The notes: generated from the sequence alone by a model not told the origin. DNA of 64,000 bases from Hahella sp. CCB-MM4 (GCF_002260525.1 NZ_MRYI01000013.1:124001-188000); one strand, 5' to 3'. Shown: positions 48,322-57,176, numbered from the stretch's first letter. Numbers and translations: made by a program.

Positions 48322-49047
48322 ATGAAAAGCCCAGATGTACGCACCATCAAATACTGCCTGGTATTTCTGTTCATGATGATTGCCGGAAATGCAGTGTCCG
48401 ATCCTCTGGACTCCAAGCCTTTGGATTCCAAGTCTTTGGATTCCAGCCCCCTGAAGATCGGTATTATAGAAGCCGCACCCTGGGCTTATCTTGAAGGCTC
48501 TTCCTACACCCCGAAAGGATCTCTAGTCCTTTACGCCAGACAGCTATTCAATCAGCTTCAGATTAAGCACAAAATTCTGGTCCTTCCAAGCAAACGTCTC
48601 AACTATATGGCCGAAAAGGGTCAGTTGGATATTGCCATTGCCCTGGACGATGGGCGTATCCATCATTACATGAATCCAGTGAAGCTTCTTGAGTCTGTTG
48701 AAATATTAGCCCTGAGCCTGCGGGAGGACAGCCCTATTGAGCTGGAACTGACCAATCGCCCTCTGGATGTCATGCATGGCTATAAGACGGATCAGGATCA
48801 GCATAGCGTTTCTGTCGATATTAACAGTGCAGAGCAACTGTTTGCCTTGTTTGATGCCAAACGTATAGATAGTGGCTTCGGTTTAAAGCCCTTGCTGATG
48901 TATGGAGCCAACAACCGTCATCATGATCTGCAGTTGCGGCAAGCCCAGCCTGTTGGCTACGCCGATATCGTGATCTGGTCCAATCCTCATATAACAATGG
49001 AAATTTCGAGAAAGGTCAGGCCTCTGTCGCTATCCCTGAATATTTAA
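48322..49047 (+). CDS. Small periplasmic solute-binding-like protein
   Basis: 241 aa from the ATG at 48322; an upstream in-frame TTG at 48304 is less likely. A signal peptide (about 1-27) is followed by three tandem PLDSK-type units and then a single-domain version of the family-3 binding fold (KIGIIEAAPWAYLEGSS, KGQLDIAIALDDGRI, RIDSGFGLKPLLMYG). It is shorter than transport SBPs and lacks nearby transporter genes. Similar truncated binding proteins are common in marine Gammaproteobacteria near sensors; ligand unknown. The next genes, 360 bp on, form a chemosensory module. Confidence 0.7.
   Translation: MKSPDVRTIKYCLVFLFMMIAGNAVSDPLDSKPLDSKSLDSSPLKIGIIEAAPWAYLEGSSYTPKGSLVLYARQLFNQLQIKHKILVLPSKRLNYMAEKGQLDIAIALDDGRIHHYMNPVKLLESVEILALSLREDSPIELELTNRPLDVMHGYKTDQDQHSVSVDINSAEQLFALFDAKRIDSGFGLKPLLMYGANNRHHDLQLRQAQPVGYADIVIWSNPHITMEISRKVRPLSLSLNI
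48406..48450 (+). repeat. 15-bp in-frame tandem repeat, 3 copies
   Basis: CTGGACTCCAAGCCT, TTGGATTCCAAGTCT and TTGGATTCCAGCCCC encode LDSKP, LDSKS and LDSSP directly after the signal peptide. Confidence 0.85.
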
Positions 49048-49407
49048 TGAACGCAGTAAAGCTCATACTCCCTGAAGCATAACGATGCACCAAAGTGGAA
49101 ACTACCTACTTATTTCCAGCACCATTCAAATGCAATCTGTCATGACCTGATCCGCACCGTTAGTGTGCAATCTGATAATTCATCAATCCAGTCATCAGCA
49201 CAGCTCAAAATCACAACGACATTACTTCTCATATATCAGCAACTTATAAAACAATTACAATTCCTAACCAAGGCCATACATTAATTTTCCCAACTTGGTT
49301 CGCATTCTGCTTTGGCTAATCGACACGTCACATTCGGAGAGCCATCCGCCCCGACATAACAATAATCAGCGAATGTCCGTGAACGTTTAACATCAACGGA
49401 GAGAACC
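49048..49407. other. Promoter region of the PilJ-N/HPt kinase operon
   Basis: 360 bp, AT-rich, no credible frame on either strand and no strong palindrome seen. A GGAGAG precedes the kinase start at 49408. Confidence 0.5.
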
Positions 49408-51516
49408 ATGTTCAAACTCGACTATGGCAAATACAAAGGAATCATAATATCAGTGGCATTATTCCTGTTGTTGGATGCCTCGGTATTGATGCTTAACTTC
49501 TATATCTCATTCGAAATTGCCGAAGACGCCAATAGCGTCAATCTGGCAGGACGTCAGCGTATGTTGTCACAAAGGATGGTGAAGTCTCTCTATGACTTCA
49601 AAGAATCCCTGGGAGAGATAGACGAAGAACAGCGAGCTTTAACAGAGCTCAAGCTTACCTATAACCTTTTTGACCGCACGTTAACGGCGTTTGCCGAGGG
49701 AGGCACAACGACCGGTGCAGATAACCAGAATGTTTCACTGGAACAGATCACCACTGCCAACGGAGCAGAGGCTTTAAAAACAGCCCAGGATATCTGGACT
49801 CCCTATTCCAGCAGATTCCAGGAAATATTTAGCCGGTATGACCAGGGCATCAATGATGAACAGATGCAGGTATTGCTGGCGGATCTGATGATCTACGCCA
49901 AGGCCAACAACCTGGAGCTGTTGAAGCTCATGAACATACTCACTGTGGATCTGGAGCAATACGCCGCTTCCAAAGCGACCCGTCTGCGAATGATTCAAAC
50001 CGTGGGAATTTCCCTCGCGGTTCTTAACTTTCTGCTCATCATGTTCCACTTTCTGCGTCAGTTACGTGAAAGCGACGTGAAAATTGAAGCCGCGCGCAAA
50101 GAGACCACAGATATTCTCAATACAGTGAACGAAGGATTATTCCTGATCAGACCTGATATGACCGTGGGGCTCCAGCACTCCCGTCAACTGCTCGATATTT
50201 TTGGCATCGATTCAGTTGCGGCTCAACCTGTCGAGAGACTACTGAAAGATATAATCAGTGAAAAAGACCTTAAAACCGCGATGGGTTTTATCGAATTGTT
50301 GTTTAACGACAGAATCAAGGAAAAGTTAACAGGAGACCTTAACCCACTCCAGGGTATAGAGGTCAATATTGCCGATCAAAGCGGCCGTTATCATACAAAA
50401 TATCTTAATTTTGATTTTGCCCGGGTGTCCAACCAGGGAGTCATCGACGAAATACTGGTGACAGTGACGGACATTACCCAACAGGTCAACCTTGAGAAAG
50501 AGCTGGCCGCCAGTAAAGCCAGCAGCGAACAGCAGATGGAGATGCTGACCAGCATCCTCCACGCCAACCCTTCAGTCTTAAAGGCCTTCGTACAGGAAGC
50601 CTATAAAAACTTCGAAAGAATCAATGATGAACTAAAACGCCCCGAGAAAGGCCAATACCAGTATTTGGATAAAATTCAGGCCATATTCACCATCATCCAT
50701 AAATTTAAGGGAGAGGCCAGCGCCCTGAATCTGGATCGGTTTGCGGCGATGGCTCACGACTTCGAAACCTCGCTGACGAATCTGCGTAACCGGGATAAAC
50801 TGACCGGGAATGATTTTCTTGATCTCGCGGTGCAATTGGACAAGCTTTTCAGCTATACCGATGCAGTCCAGCAATTGGTAGAGCGTCTTGCCCAGTTCAG
50901 TGAGTCCCGAAAGTCTGACAAAGCCAGTCTCCTGCAAAGTGAGAGAAACTGGGATCACCTCAGCCACCTGGTACAGACTATCTCCACCCGGCAAGGCAAG
51001 AAGATTCAATTGGCCACTTGTGGGCTCAACGAGAACCTGCTGGACGATGACATGGCCAACATGATCAATAACATCTGTATTCAGTTTCTGCGCAATGCGG
51101 TCTCTCACGGCATTGAGTCTCCACTAGAACGTCAGAGACAAAGGAAATCACCCACAGGTCGAATCGATATTCGCCTGGTCAATCTCAATAGCGGAGATAT
51201 CGAACTGACCGTGGAAGATGATGGCCAGGGTATCGACTGCAATGTCCTGCGCCAGAAAGCACTTGAATCGGGGCGCTGGTCTCCGGACTTGGTAAACAGC
51301 TGGTCCAACCGTCAGTTGATAGGGCTGATATTCAAGCCTGGATTTTCAACAGCCGAGAAGCTTTCCGAAGATGCCGGCCGAGGCATTGGCATGGATGTCA
51401 TCAAACAACAGATTCAAGGTGCCGGCGGTAAACTCAGCGTTGCCCATAGAAGCGGACGATTCTGCCGCTTTACCGTGACGATACCTCAAACAATTTCTGC
51501 TCAGGTCGCGGCCTGA
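49408..51516 (+). CDS. Membrane receptor-kinase fusion: PilJ-N sensor, PAS, HPt and CheA-like catalytic domain
   Basis: 702 aa. Helix 1 (11-32), a periplasmic PilJ_N/type-IV-pili-MCP-type domain (about 38-190, NLAGRQRMLSQRM), helix 2 (197-216), a PAS-like domain (about 228-360), an HPt region (about 378-500, His431 in HKFKGEASALN) and a CheA-type HATPase (about 510-695: N-box FLRNAVSHGIESP, EDDGQGID, GRGIGMDV, GGKLSVAHRSG). There is no CheW-like P5 domain, no P2 and no MCP signalling hairpin, so sensing and kinase are joined in one chain. The next two genes are CheY and CheX, 26 bp and an overlap away. Confidence 0.88.
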   Translation: MFKLDYGKYKGIIISVALFLLLDASVLMLNFYISFEIAEDANSVNLAGRQRMLSQRMVKSLYDFKESLGEIDEEQRALTELKLTYNLFDRTLTAFAEGGTTTGADNQNVSLEQITTANGAEALKTAQDIWTPYSSRFQEIFSRYDQGINDEQMQVLLADLMIYAKANNLELLKLMNILTVDLEQYAASKATRLRMIQTVGISLAVLNFLLIMFHFLRQLRESDVKIEAARKETTDILNTVNEGLFLIRPDMTVGLQHSRQLLDIFGIDSVAAQPVERLLKDIISEKDLKTAMGFIELLFNDRIKEKLTGDLNPLQGIEVNIADQSGRYHTKYLNFDFARVSNQGVIDEILVTVTDITQQVNLEKELAASKASSEQQMEMLTSILHANPSVLKAFVQEAYKNFERINDELKRPEKGQYQYLDKIQAIFTIIHKFKGEASALNLDRFAAMAHDFETSLTNLRNRDKLTGNDFLDLAVQLDKLFSYTDAVQQLVERLAQFSESRKSDKASLLQSERNWDHLSHLVQTISTRQGKKIQLATCGLNENLLDDDMANMINNICIQFLRNAVSHGIESPLERQRQRKSPTGRIDIRLVNLNSGDIELTVEDDGQGIDCNVLRQKALESGRWSPDLVNSWSNRQLIGLIFKPGFSTAEKLSEDAGRGIGMDVIKQQIQGAGGKLSVAHRSGRFCRFTVTIPQTISAQVAA

Positions 51517-51542
51517 ATCAGGGTGATAGCAGTGGAGGAACT

Positions 51543-51914
51543 ATGCTGAAACTGATGATTGTGGATGATTCCAATATCATCCGCCGGAAAATCGAGAGGG
51601 CCCAGCAAGGCTCACACATTCAAGTGGTCGCAACAGCCCGAAACGGGAACGATGCCCTGGCAGAGTTTAAAAAGCATCAGCCGGACGTGGTTACCATGGA
51701 CCTGACCATGCCGGAGATGGATGGTATCGAATGTATTGAGGAACTGATGAAGCTCAATCCGGAAACGCTGATTCTGGTCATCTCGGCCCTATCAGACAAA
51801 GCCACAGGCATCGAAGCTTTACATAAAGGCGCTCGCGGCTTTCTGTGCAAACCATTCGACGAAGAAAAATTGGGTAATGCTTTAAAGGAATTAACGGAGG
51901 GATTACATGTCTGA
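51543..51914 (+). CDS. CheY-like response regulator of the kinase-CheX operon
   Basis: 123 aa single receiver: IVDDSNIIR (acidic pocket), phospho-acceptor Asp53 in TMDLTMPEMDG, switch Ser in VISALSD, and Lys in FLCKPFD. GGAGGAACT precedes the ATG. The stop codon overlaps the CheX start by eight bases, so the two are translationally coupled. It is the obvious phospho-acceptor of the upstream HPt and the substrate for the CheX phosphatase. Confidence 0.93.
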   Translation: MLKLMIVDDSNIIRRKIERAQQGSHIQVVATARNGNDALAEFKKHQPDVVTMDLTMPEMDGIECIEELMKLNPETLILVISALSDKATGIEALHKGARGFLCKPFDEEKLGNALKELTEGLHV

Positions 51915-52359
51915 GGCTACTTTACAGGTATTTATCGACGGCGTTGTCAGATACTTTGAACACACCTCAGACAAAGAGGTCAAACTCGGCACCCCATATC
52001 TGATCGATAACAACGCACCAGCCGCCTTTGATTATACCGGGATCATCGGCGTTTCCGGACCATACAGGGGGTGTGTCTATTTTACCGCCCCTCGCGCGTT
52101 ACTCCGTCACCTGCTGCTCAGCCTGGGAGAACCAGAAACCGGTACCGAAAACATGATCGATCTGGTAGGAGAAGTCGCCAACACCATATCGGGAAATGCC
52201 CGCAGTGAGTTTGGCAACGAATTCATGATATCAGTCCCGGTGGTGGTACAGGGAGCGCCGGATAGCATCCACTTGCCGAAAAGCCTTCGATCCTATGTGA
52301 TTCCAGTGTATTGGAAAGCCTACAGCGCAGCGGTTGTGATTTCATTGACGAGCTACTAA
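51907..52359 (+). CDS. cheX: CheX-family CheY-P phosphatase
   Basis: 150 aa, the CheX size. The diagnostic helix DLVGEVANTISGNARSEFG (about 83-101) carries the ExxN catalytic pair that dephosphorylates CheY-P. The remainder has CheX-type strands (GIIGVSGPYRGCVYFTAP). It starts inside the end of cheY, with ACGGAGGG upstream, and a terminator follows. The three genes contain stimulus input, phosphotransfer and signal removal. Confidence 0.92.
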   Translation: MSEATLQVFIDGVVRYFEHTSDKEVKLGTPYLIDNNAPAAFDYTGIIGVSGPYRGCVYFTAPRALLRHLLLSLGEPETGTENMIDLVGEVANTISGNARSEFGNEFMISVPVVVQGAPDSIHLPKSLRSYVIPVYWKAYSAAVVISLTSY

Positions 52360-52381
52360 GTCTTCCTCTCTACAAACGACA

Positions 52382-52407
52382 AGAGCGGCTCATCTGCCGC
52401 TCTTTTT
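52382..52407 (+). terminator. Intrinsic terminator of the kinase-cheY-cheX operon
   Basis: AGAGCGGC (52382-52389) pairs with GCCGCTCT (52396-52403) followed by TTTT, 23 bp after cheX; it may also act on the convergent sphingomyelinase gene. Confidence 0.85.
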
Positions 52408-52415
52408 CATGCAAA

Positions 52416-53429
52416 TCAATATTGGAAAGTTGCCATTACCGGATAATGATCTGACAGGTCTGTCGTGTACCCGTCATGCCAGTATGACCCGCTGCAAAGA
52501 TCCCACCAGCCGCGCAGGTACGACCAATACCATGCGGTTGGAGACTTCAATGCAACGACCTGCATTTCTGCACTATTAGTCGGCTGCAAGTGGTCCGTGC
52601 GTGACATGACATAGTCCAGGGTGTCGTCATAGCACATGTCGTAACCGAAATAATAGTTGTAAGCACGGGACATCCAGTTATCTTCAGGATAGGAGCCGAA
52701 GCCCTGAGTATTAGGAAAATTCAGTGACGCATTACTATGGGATTGCATGTCGTTGATCTGAGAGGTCAGGCTGAAATCCACATTCATATCGCCCGCCAGA
52801 ATCACAGGCTCACTAGTCGGTACTGACAGGCCATCCACCCAGGTACGGATTTCATCAAGCTGTCCCATGCGAACGTTGTGTTCCTCATCTGCACTACCGT
52901 CATGGGTTGCCTGCAAATGGGTGCCGACGACATGATATACATAGCCGTCTTTTTCGATACTCACATATGCAGCGCCCTTGTTCGCCTGATAATCCCAGGA
53001 TCCCTTCAGGCTGGCGTAGAAAATATGCTGGTGCTGCGAAATGATGGGCCATTTACTGGCAATGACGACCCCGCCCCGAATGACAAACGGGCTATTGGAA
53101 CAGTTTCCAGTGGTGGAATCCCATCCTCCTCCACTGCAGCTCAAACCCACAACCGGCGTCAAATATGGGTAAACATCGTCGAGCGACTGCAAGGTGTTAT
53201 AGGCATCGTCGGTAAATACTTCACTGAAGGCGATAACGTCAGGGGTTTGCGGCATTGCACGAATGGCATCTCCCAAATGCGCCAGACGTTGTGTCTGATC
53301 CCAGTCCTGAACCGGTAACTGCATGATGTTATATCCCATCACCGTCAGATCCGGACGTTCAGCCCAAGCTTGTGACGCCGCGCTCACCAACACGGCAAAT
53401 CCCATCAGAATTTTAGATAACAGATTCAT
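52416..53429 (-). CDS. Secreted sphingomyelinase-C-like phosphodiesterase (DNase I fold)
   Basis: 337 aa from the ATG at 53429, nine bases after GGAG, giving a signal peptide (about 1-26, AASQAWA). The exonuclease/endonuclease/phosphatase fold shows the metal and catalytic residues: VMGYNIMQLP, FSEVFTDDAYNTL (metal Glu), GGVVIASKWPI, NKGAAYVSI, VVGTHLQA, ILAGDMNVDF and DLSDHYPV. NKGAAYVSIEKDGYVYHVVGTH and YPYLTPVVG are typical of bacterial neutral sphingomyelinases such as beta-hemolysin and SmcL. The predicted role is hydrolysis of sphingomyelin or a related phosphodiester outside the cell; the substrate is not proven by sequence. Confidence 0.87.
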   Translation of the reverse strand: MNLLSKILMGFAVLVSAASQAWAERPDLTVMGYNIMQLPVQDWDQTQRLAHLGDAIRAMPQTPDVIAFSEVFTDDAYNTLQSLDDVYPYLTPVVGLSCSGGGWDSTTGNCSNSPFVIRGGVVIASKWPIISQHQHIFYASLKGSWDYQANKGAAYVSIEKDGYVYHVVGTHLQATHDGSADEEHNVRMGQLDEIRTWVDGLSVPTSEPVILAGDMNVDFSLTSQINDMQSHSNASLNFPNTQGFGSYPEDNWMSRAYNYYFGYDMCYDDTLDYVMSRTDHLQPTNSAEMQVVALKSPTAWYWSYLRGWWDLCSGSYWHDGYTTDLSDHYPVMATFQY

Positions 53430-53824
53430 TCGATCCATCTCCGTTGATTTATTATGGTCTAGACCAATCATTATTATTTATCATCTTTGTCTGCTCACTT
53501 AATAAACAGACAACTGGTATATACCAGATAGGAGATCACTTTACAGTGTTCATATTTCACATTTGTGTCGAATTTATGATCTTTTTGGTGAAAGTTTCGC
53601 CTGTGTCACTTTTTGAGCACAAAAAAAGCAACAAATAGACACGTGATTGCAATGCGAATTGAAAGACTGTTTGGAGTTACAAAGGAAGGGAGATGAACTA
53701 AAAAATAGATAATTTGATGACTAAAGAATGGTCTATCATGTTGGTTCAACGGCCTGATTATAAAGCTGGAATCAGGTTATTTGTTGCCTATATTTTGCTA
53801 TCAGGAATAAGCCGCATCAGTTAT
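53430..53824. other. AT-rich intergenic region
   Basis: 395 bp upstream of the sphingomyelinase-like gene. I see no credible gene, strong hairpin or tandem repeat. Confidence 0.5.
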
Positions 53825-54157
53825 TTATTCTGCTGACTTCGTTAAGCGCACTCCATCAACAACCATCACCCACTGATTGTCTTCCTGATGAGGCGGCTCA
53901 CTGACTTGAAAAGTTGTTGAGAAGGGACCAATTCCAACGTCAAAATTATCCCCATGAAACTCTTTCAAAGGTGCATTGATGGAAACACTTCCACCATCTT
54001 TAAGCCTCTTATAATCAACTGTTCCATCAGCCAGTATCAGCAGGTACATCTCCCTGCTTTGCCACTCTCCAGCGTAATGAAGCCTGTCAGTGGGTATTGG
54101 ATCGCTACATCCGACCAGGAAAACCATCAATAATACCGGCATCCATTTCTTTAGCAT
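53825..54157 (-). CDS. Small hypothetical lipoprotein
   Basis: 110 aa from the ATG at 54157, preceded by GGGA at good spacing; two earlier in-frame ATGs (54181, 54169) are possible. The signal ends in FLVGC, giving a lipid-modified Cys near residue 17. The mature part is a small, polar, strand-rich domain (YAGEWQSREMYLLILADGTVDYKRL), reminiscent of lipocalin-like or DUF-type lipoproteins, no family named. It follows the RDD gene with the stop and start within 30 bp, so they are probably one operon. Confidence 0.75.
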   Translation of the reverse strand: MLKKWMPVLLMVFLVGCSDPIPTDRLHYAGEWQSREMYLLILADGTVDYKRLKDGGSVSINAPLKEFHGDNFDVGIGPFSTTFQVSEPPHQEDNQWVMVVDGVRLTKSAE

Positions 54158-54183
54158 GTTGTTTCCCATAGTTTCCGACATGG

Positions 54184-54714
54184 TTATGAATAATTGCTGT
54201 TGCAGCTTTCATACATAAGATTTAAGCCGAAGGCGAATATTCTCGCAACACGAATTGGTGCAGTCTTGTCTATGGGGGTTGCTGACCTCTTAACGACAAT
54301 GGTATTGCAAAAGCAGTCTCTGATAGCACGGCGCTCTTTTACAACAGTAATGAAGAACAAGTCGGTTAAGAAGTTTACGGGGCCAAGTAGCCAAAACAGT
54401 AGCCGCAAAGTCATTCTCATTTGTCCTGGACGACTTCCGAAAATGGTCTCAATTCGGGTGTTTGTCAGGCGTTGCCCTATAGATCCGAAACTGGAAGCTT
54501 TCATGGTCGTCAGGTAAAAATACGCGAGAGCTAAAGAGAAATATGAACAATATAGGTCGTCATAATATTCATGGTTATTTGCCCAGACATCCAACTTAAA
54601 TCCAACAAAAACCAAACTCCATACGATGAAAAGATCCACCAGCAAGGTTAAGAGACGACGCCAGAATCCAGCATAATCTTCTTCCTCGTATACAACCCCA
54701 ACAACCTTTTGCAT
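54184..54714 (-). CDS. RDD-family membrane protein
   Basis: 176 aa from the ATG at 54714; a GTG three codons upstream is an alternative. YAGFWRRLLTLLVDLFIVW near the start carries the Arg and Asp of the RDD family, and the second Asp-containing helix pattern (SIGQRLTNTRIE, RAIRDCFCNTIVV) follows. Three or four hydrophobic segments are visible. RDD proteins are inner-membrane proteins of mostly unknown function, some linked to ion exchange. It is linked to a small lipoprotein downstream. Confidence 0.82.
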   Translation of the reverse strand: MQKVVGVVYEEEDYAGFWRRLLTLLVDLFIVWSLVFVGFKLDVWANNHEYYDDLYCSYFSLALAYFYLTTMKASSFGSIGQRLTNTRIETIFGSRPGQMRMTLRLLFWLLGPVNFLTDLFFITVVKERRAIRDCFCNTIVVKRSATPIDKTAPIRVARIFAFGLNLMYESCNSNYS

Positions 54715-54814
54715 ATATTTCACTACTCTATGACTTTACCTGATATCGATTTCTAAAAGTCCCTCCCAATATCCCCTTTTTAACGGGGATGCCAGCTTGT
54801 GCTGGATGCTAGAT

Positions 54815-56293
54815 TCAAATCAAAGGACTGAAAAGGTGCATGACGTTTTCAACAAAGCGCTTACGGAGGCTTCTCTGTTCCCATGCTTCCGCATCGAGAG
54901 GAATGGAGTCCTGAATATATCCTTCAACAATTTCCTTTAGAACCTCTGTGGTTTGACTATCATACACGATCAGGGTCATTTCAAAGTTCAACCACAGGCT
55001 TCGCAGATCCATATTCACCGTGCCGAAAAAAGAGAGCTTACCGTCAATGAGTACACACTTGGTATGCAGCAGTCCCTGGTCATACTGGAAGATTCTGACG
55101 CCGGCCTGGAGCAGCTCTTCAAAATAAGAACGACTGGCGTATCTTACCAGAAATGAATCCACTCGCTTTGGCAGAATCAGACTAACCTTAACTCCCCGTC
55201 TGGCGGCAATTCTAAGCGCCTGGGACAACACCTCCCCTGGCACAAAGTATGGCGTCACAATCAGGATTTCATGTTTTGCGGAATAGATGGCCTGGAGAAG
55301 AGAGTTAAGGATGCTCTCCTTTTCAACGTCAGGGCCAGAAGGGGCCGCCTGAATCACAGCTGCCGAATCATTGGGTTCAATGGTCGCAGGAGAGAGCGGC
55401 AGCCGATCGCCAGCCTCAATGTTCCAATACCATCGATAGACCCCATCAATCACCCGCACTGAGGGGCCTTCAATGCGGGCCATGACATCAATCCATTCCC
55501 CGACTCCCTGGTCCTGCTTGAAATAGCGGGGATCAATCAGATTGAAACTGCCTATGTAGCCGACCTTGCCATCAATCACCATCATTTTGCGGTGATTACG
55601 TAAGTCATATCGCGCCAATCGCCAGGGGATAAAACCAATTGGACACGCTTTGATCACAGGTATCTGATGTTTACGTAACAATCGGGAGAGATGAGAACGG
55701 AAAAAGGTCTGACTGCCCACCGCATCGAGCATCACCCGGCACACAACCCCCCGTTCCTTGGCTCTAACCAGCGCATCTGCCACCAAGTCAGCATTCCCGC
55801 CGGGGTGCCATATATAAAATTCCAGGTGGCAATATTCGGTGGCCCGGTCAATATCGGCCACCATGGCATGAATGGTATCTTCTGCGTGACTCAGGAACTG
55901 AATGGTATTCCCCCCAATCGCCGGGAGCCCTGTCGTACTCAGTTCATAGTTGGCAAGTGCCTGACCACCATTATGAATACGATCCAAAAGCCGGACCTGC
56001 AAAGCTTCTCCATCCATTTTGACCTGCTGATAGGAAGACAAAAGACTCTCCTGTCGGCGGCGTCTTTTAGATCCCAGGTAGCGCTCTCCAAAAAGGATAT
56101 ACAGTCCGACTCCCACATAGGGAAACAATAAAAGAATAATCAGCCAGGACAACGATGCCCCTACGGGCAAACGCTTCATGATCACTCGGCCGGTAAATAT
56201 GATGACCAGAAGGAAGTTTCCCCACACCAGCAACAAGCCGATCAATGAGGCCAGGAAAGCAATATCCATCTGTAGATTATCAAGCGCCGGCAA
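54815..56293 (-). CDS. cls: Cardiolipin synthase (phospholipase D family)
   Basis: 492 aa with two N-terminal membrane helices (about 10-60), then two HKD phospholipase D motifs: NHRKMMVIDGKVGYIGSFN and HTKCVLIDGKLSFFGTVNMD. PYVGVGLYILFGERYLG between the helices and catalytic part is typical of ClsA. The start is a TTG at 56293 because AAGGAG lies seven bases upstream; the ATG at 56269 has none. The enzyme joins two phosphatidylglycerol molecules, or PG with another donor, at the inner membrane. Confidence 0.93.
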   Translation of the reverse strand: MPALDNLQMDIAFLASLIGLLLVWGNFLLVIIFTGRVIMKRLPVGASLSWLIILLLFPYVGVGLYILFGERYLGSKRRRRQESLLSSYQQVKMDGEALQVRLLDRIHNGGQALANYELSTTGLPAIGGNTIQFLSHAEDTIHAMVADIDRATEYCHLEFYIWHPGGNADLVADALVRAKERGVVCRVMLDAVGSQTFFRSHLSRLLRKHQIPVIKACPIGFIPWRLARYDLRNHRKMMVIDGKVGYIGSFNLIDPRYFKQDQGVGEWIDVMARIEGPSVRVIDGVYRWYWNIEAGDRLPLSPATIEPNDSAAVIQAAPSGPDVEKESILNSLLQAIYSAKHEILIVTPYFVPGEVLSQALRIAARRGVKVSLILPKRVDSFLVRYASRSYFEELLQAGVRIFQYDQGLLHTKCVLIDGKLSFFGTVNMDLRSLWLNFEMTLIVYDSQTTEVLKEIVEGYIQDSIPLDAEAWEQRSLRKRFVENVMHLFSPLI

Positions 56294-56386
56294 CAGTGAA
56301 CTCCTTTAAACTATCGGGGAGTTCACTATACACACTCATCGGGAAGTTTTGATCCCCTTAATTTTTTGGAGGCAGACCTATCCCAT

Positions 56387-56737
56387 TTAATCTTCGGTAT
56401 GAGCCTGTTTGGAGTCTTCCGGCGCTTCTGCACGAGCATACATGCCATAGTCGCGGACGACCTCAGCCACTCGCAGGCGATAATGAGAAAATAACTCTTT
56501 CCGGCCTTTTTTCTGGGCCTGCCGATGAGCCTCCAGGTTACGCCACTGCTGGATCGCCTCCTCATCGCGCCAGAATGAAAGAGAGAGCACCCTACCTGGC
56601 TGACTCAAACTCTCAAATCGCTCGATAGAGACAAAGCCTTCAATTTCCTGAAGTAGAGGGCGTAGTTCCCCTGCCTCATCCAGATAACGTCCTGTCATAC
56701 CCTCATGGGGCTCCAGTTCGAAGATGACGGCTAACAT
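56387..56737 (-). CDS. Antibiotic-biosynthesis-monooxygenase-fold (ABM) protein
   Basis: 116 aa from the ATG at 56737, after GGGAGGGAA. The ferredoxin-like ABM pattern is visible: LAVIFELEPHEG, IEGFVSIERFESLSQPGRVLSLSFWRDEEAIQQWRNLEAHRQAQKKGR, then RLRVAEVVRDYG. Proteins of this shape with FWRDEEAIQ-WR-HR often act on heme or reactive electrophiles, but the substrate is unknown. It starts one base after the stop of the NIPSNAP-like gene, so they form an operon. Confidence 0.82.
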   Translation of the reverse strand: MLAVIFELEPHEGMTGRYLDEAGELRPLLQEIEGFVSIERFESLSQPGRVLSLSFWRDEEAIQQWRNLEAHRQAQKKGRKELFSHYRLRVAEVVRDYGMYARAEAPEDSKQAHTED

Positions 56738-56738
56738 G

Positions 56739-57098
56739 TCACATTCCCTCCCAATCAGATCTTTGGCCCATGATTGCACTCTGATTCAGGGTACCTTCCA
56801 CAATTTCAACAAAAGTGCGTTCCTCTCGCAGGATAAAACGCTGCTGCTGGGCCATGGCAAAGTTTCCACTGCCGGCCTCATCAGCTCTGAGGCGTTTGCG
56901 ATACCTTTCATAATCGGCCAGTGAATCAAAACGAATTAGCCCCCAGGCAATATCGTTGGTCCCTTCTGAGGGGAGAAAATAACCAAGCAGATCACCCCCA
57001 CACCGGGGAATGATGCGGCCCCAATTTTCTGCATACGCTCTAAAAGCTTCTCTTTGAAAGGGATCAATCTGGTAACGGATCATACAGACTATCGACAT
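56739..57098 (-). CDS. NIPSNAP-family protein
   Basis: 119 aa from the ATG at 57098 (AGGAG upstream). The sequence [41 protein letters not shown] and [19 protein letters not shown] is typical of bacterial NIPSNAP proteins, which form dimeric alpha/beta barrels. Function is not established. The gene is divergent from an ArsR-type regulator and precedes the ABM gene by a single base. Confidence 0.85.
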   Translation of the reverse strand: MSIVCMIRYQIDPFQREAFRAYAENWGRIIPRCGGDLLGYFLPSEGTNDIAWGLIRFDSLADYERYRKRLRADEAGSGNFAMAQQQRFILREERTFVEIVEGTLNQSAIMGQRSDWEGM

Positions 57099-57154
57099 CG
57101 GGATTTTCTCCTGTTTGGAATGTGACGACATTCTGTACTGTCGACATAACCTGA

Positions 57155-57176
57155 TGCTTCGCTCGCGAACGAAGTA
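57155..57176. promoter_or_regulatory. Candidate operator between the ArsR regulator and NIPSNAP-ABM genes
   Basis: TGCTTCG and CGAAGTA flank an eight-base centre CTCGCGAA; one position of seven is mismatched. It lies centrally between the divergent starts and would suit a dimeric winged-helix repressor. Confidence 0.45.

Noticed and set aside
53444-53638. 64-codon frame upstream of the sphingomyelinase-like gene
   Set aside because: Hydrophobic and Ile-rich from AT-rich sequence, overlaps the divergent gene start, no Shine-Dalgarno.
54815-56293. ATG start at 56269 for cardiolipin synthase
   Set aside because: It has no ribosome-binding site, while the TTG at 56293 sits seven bases after AAGGAG.
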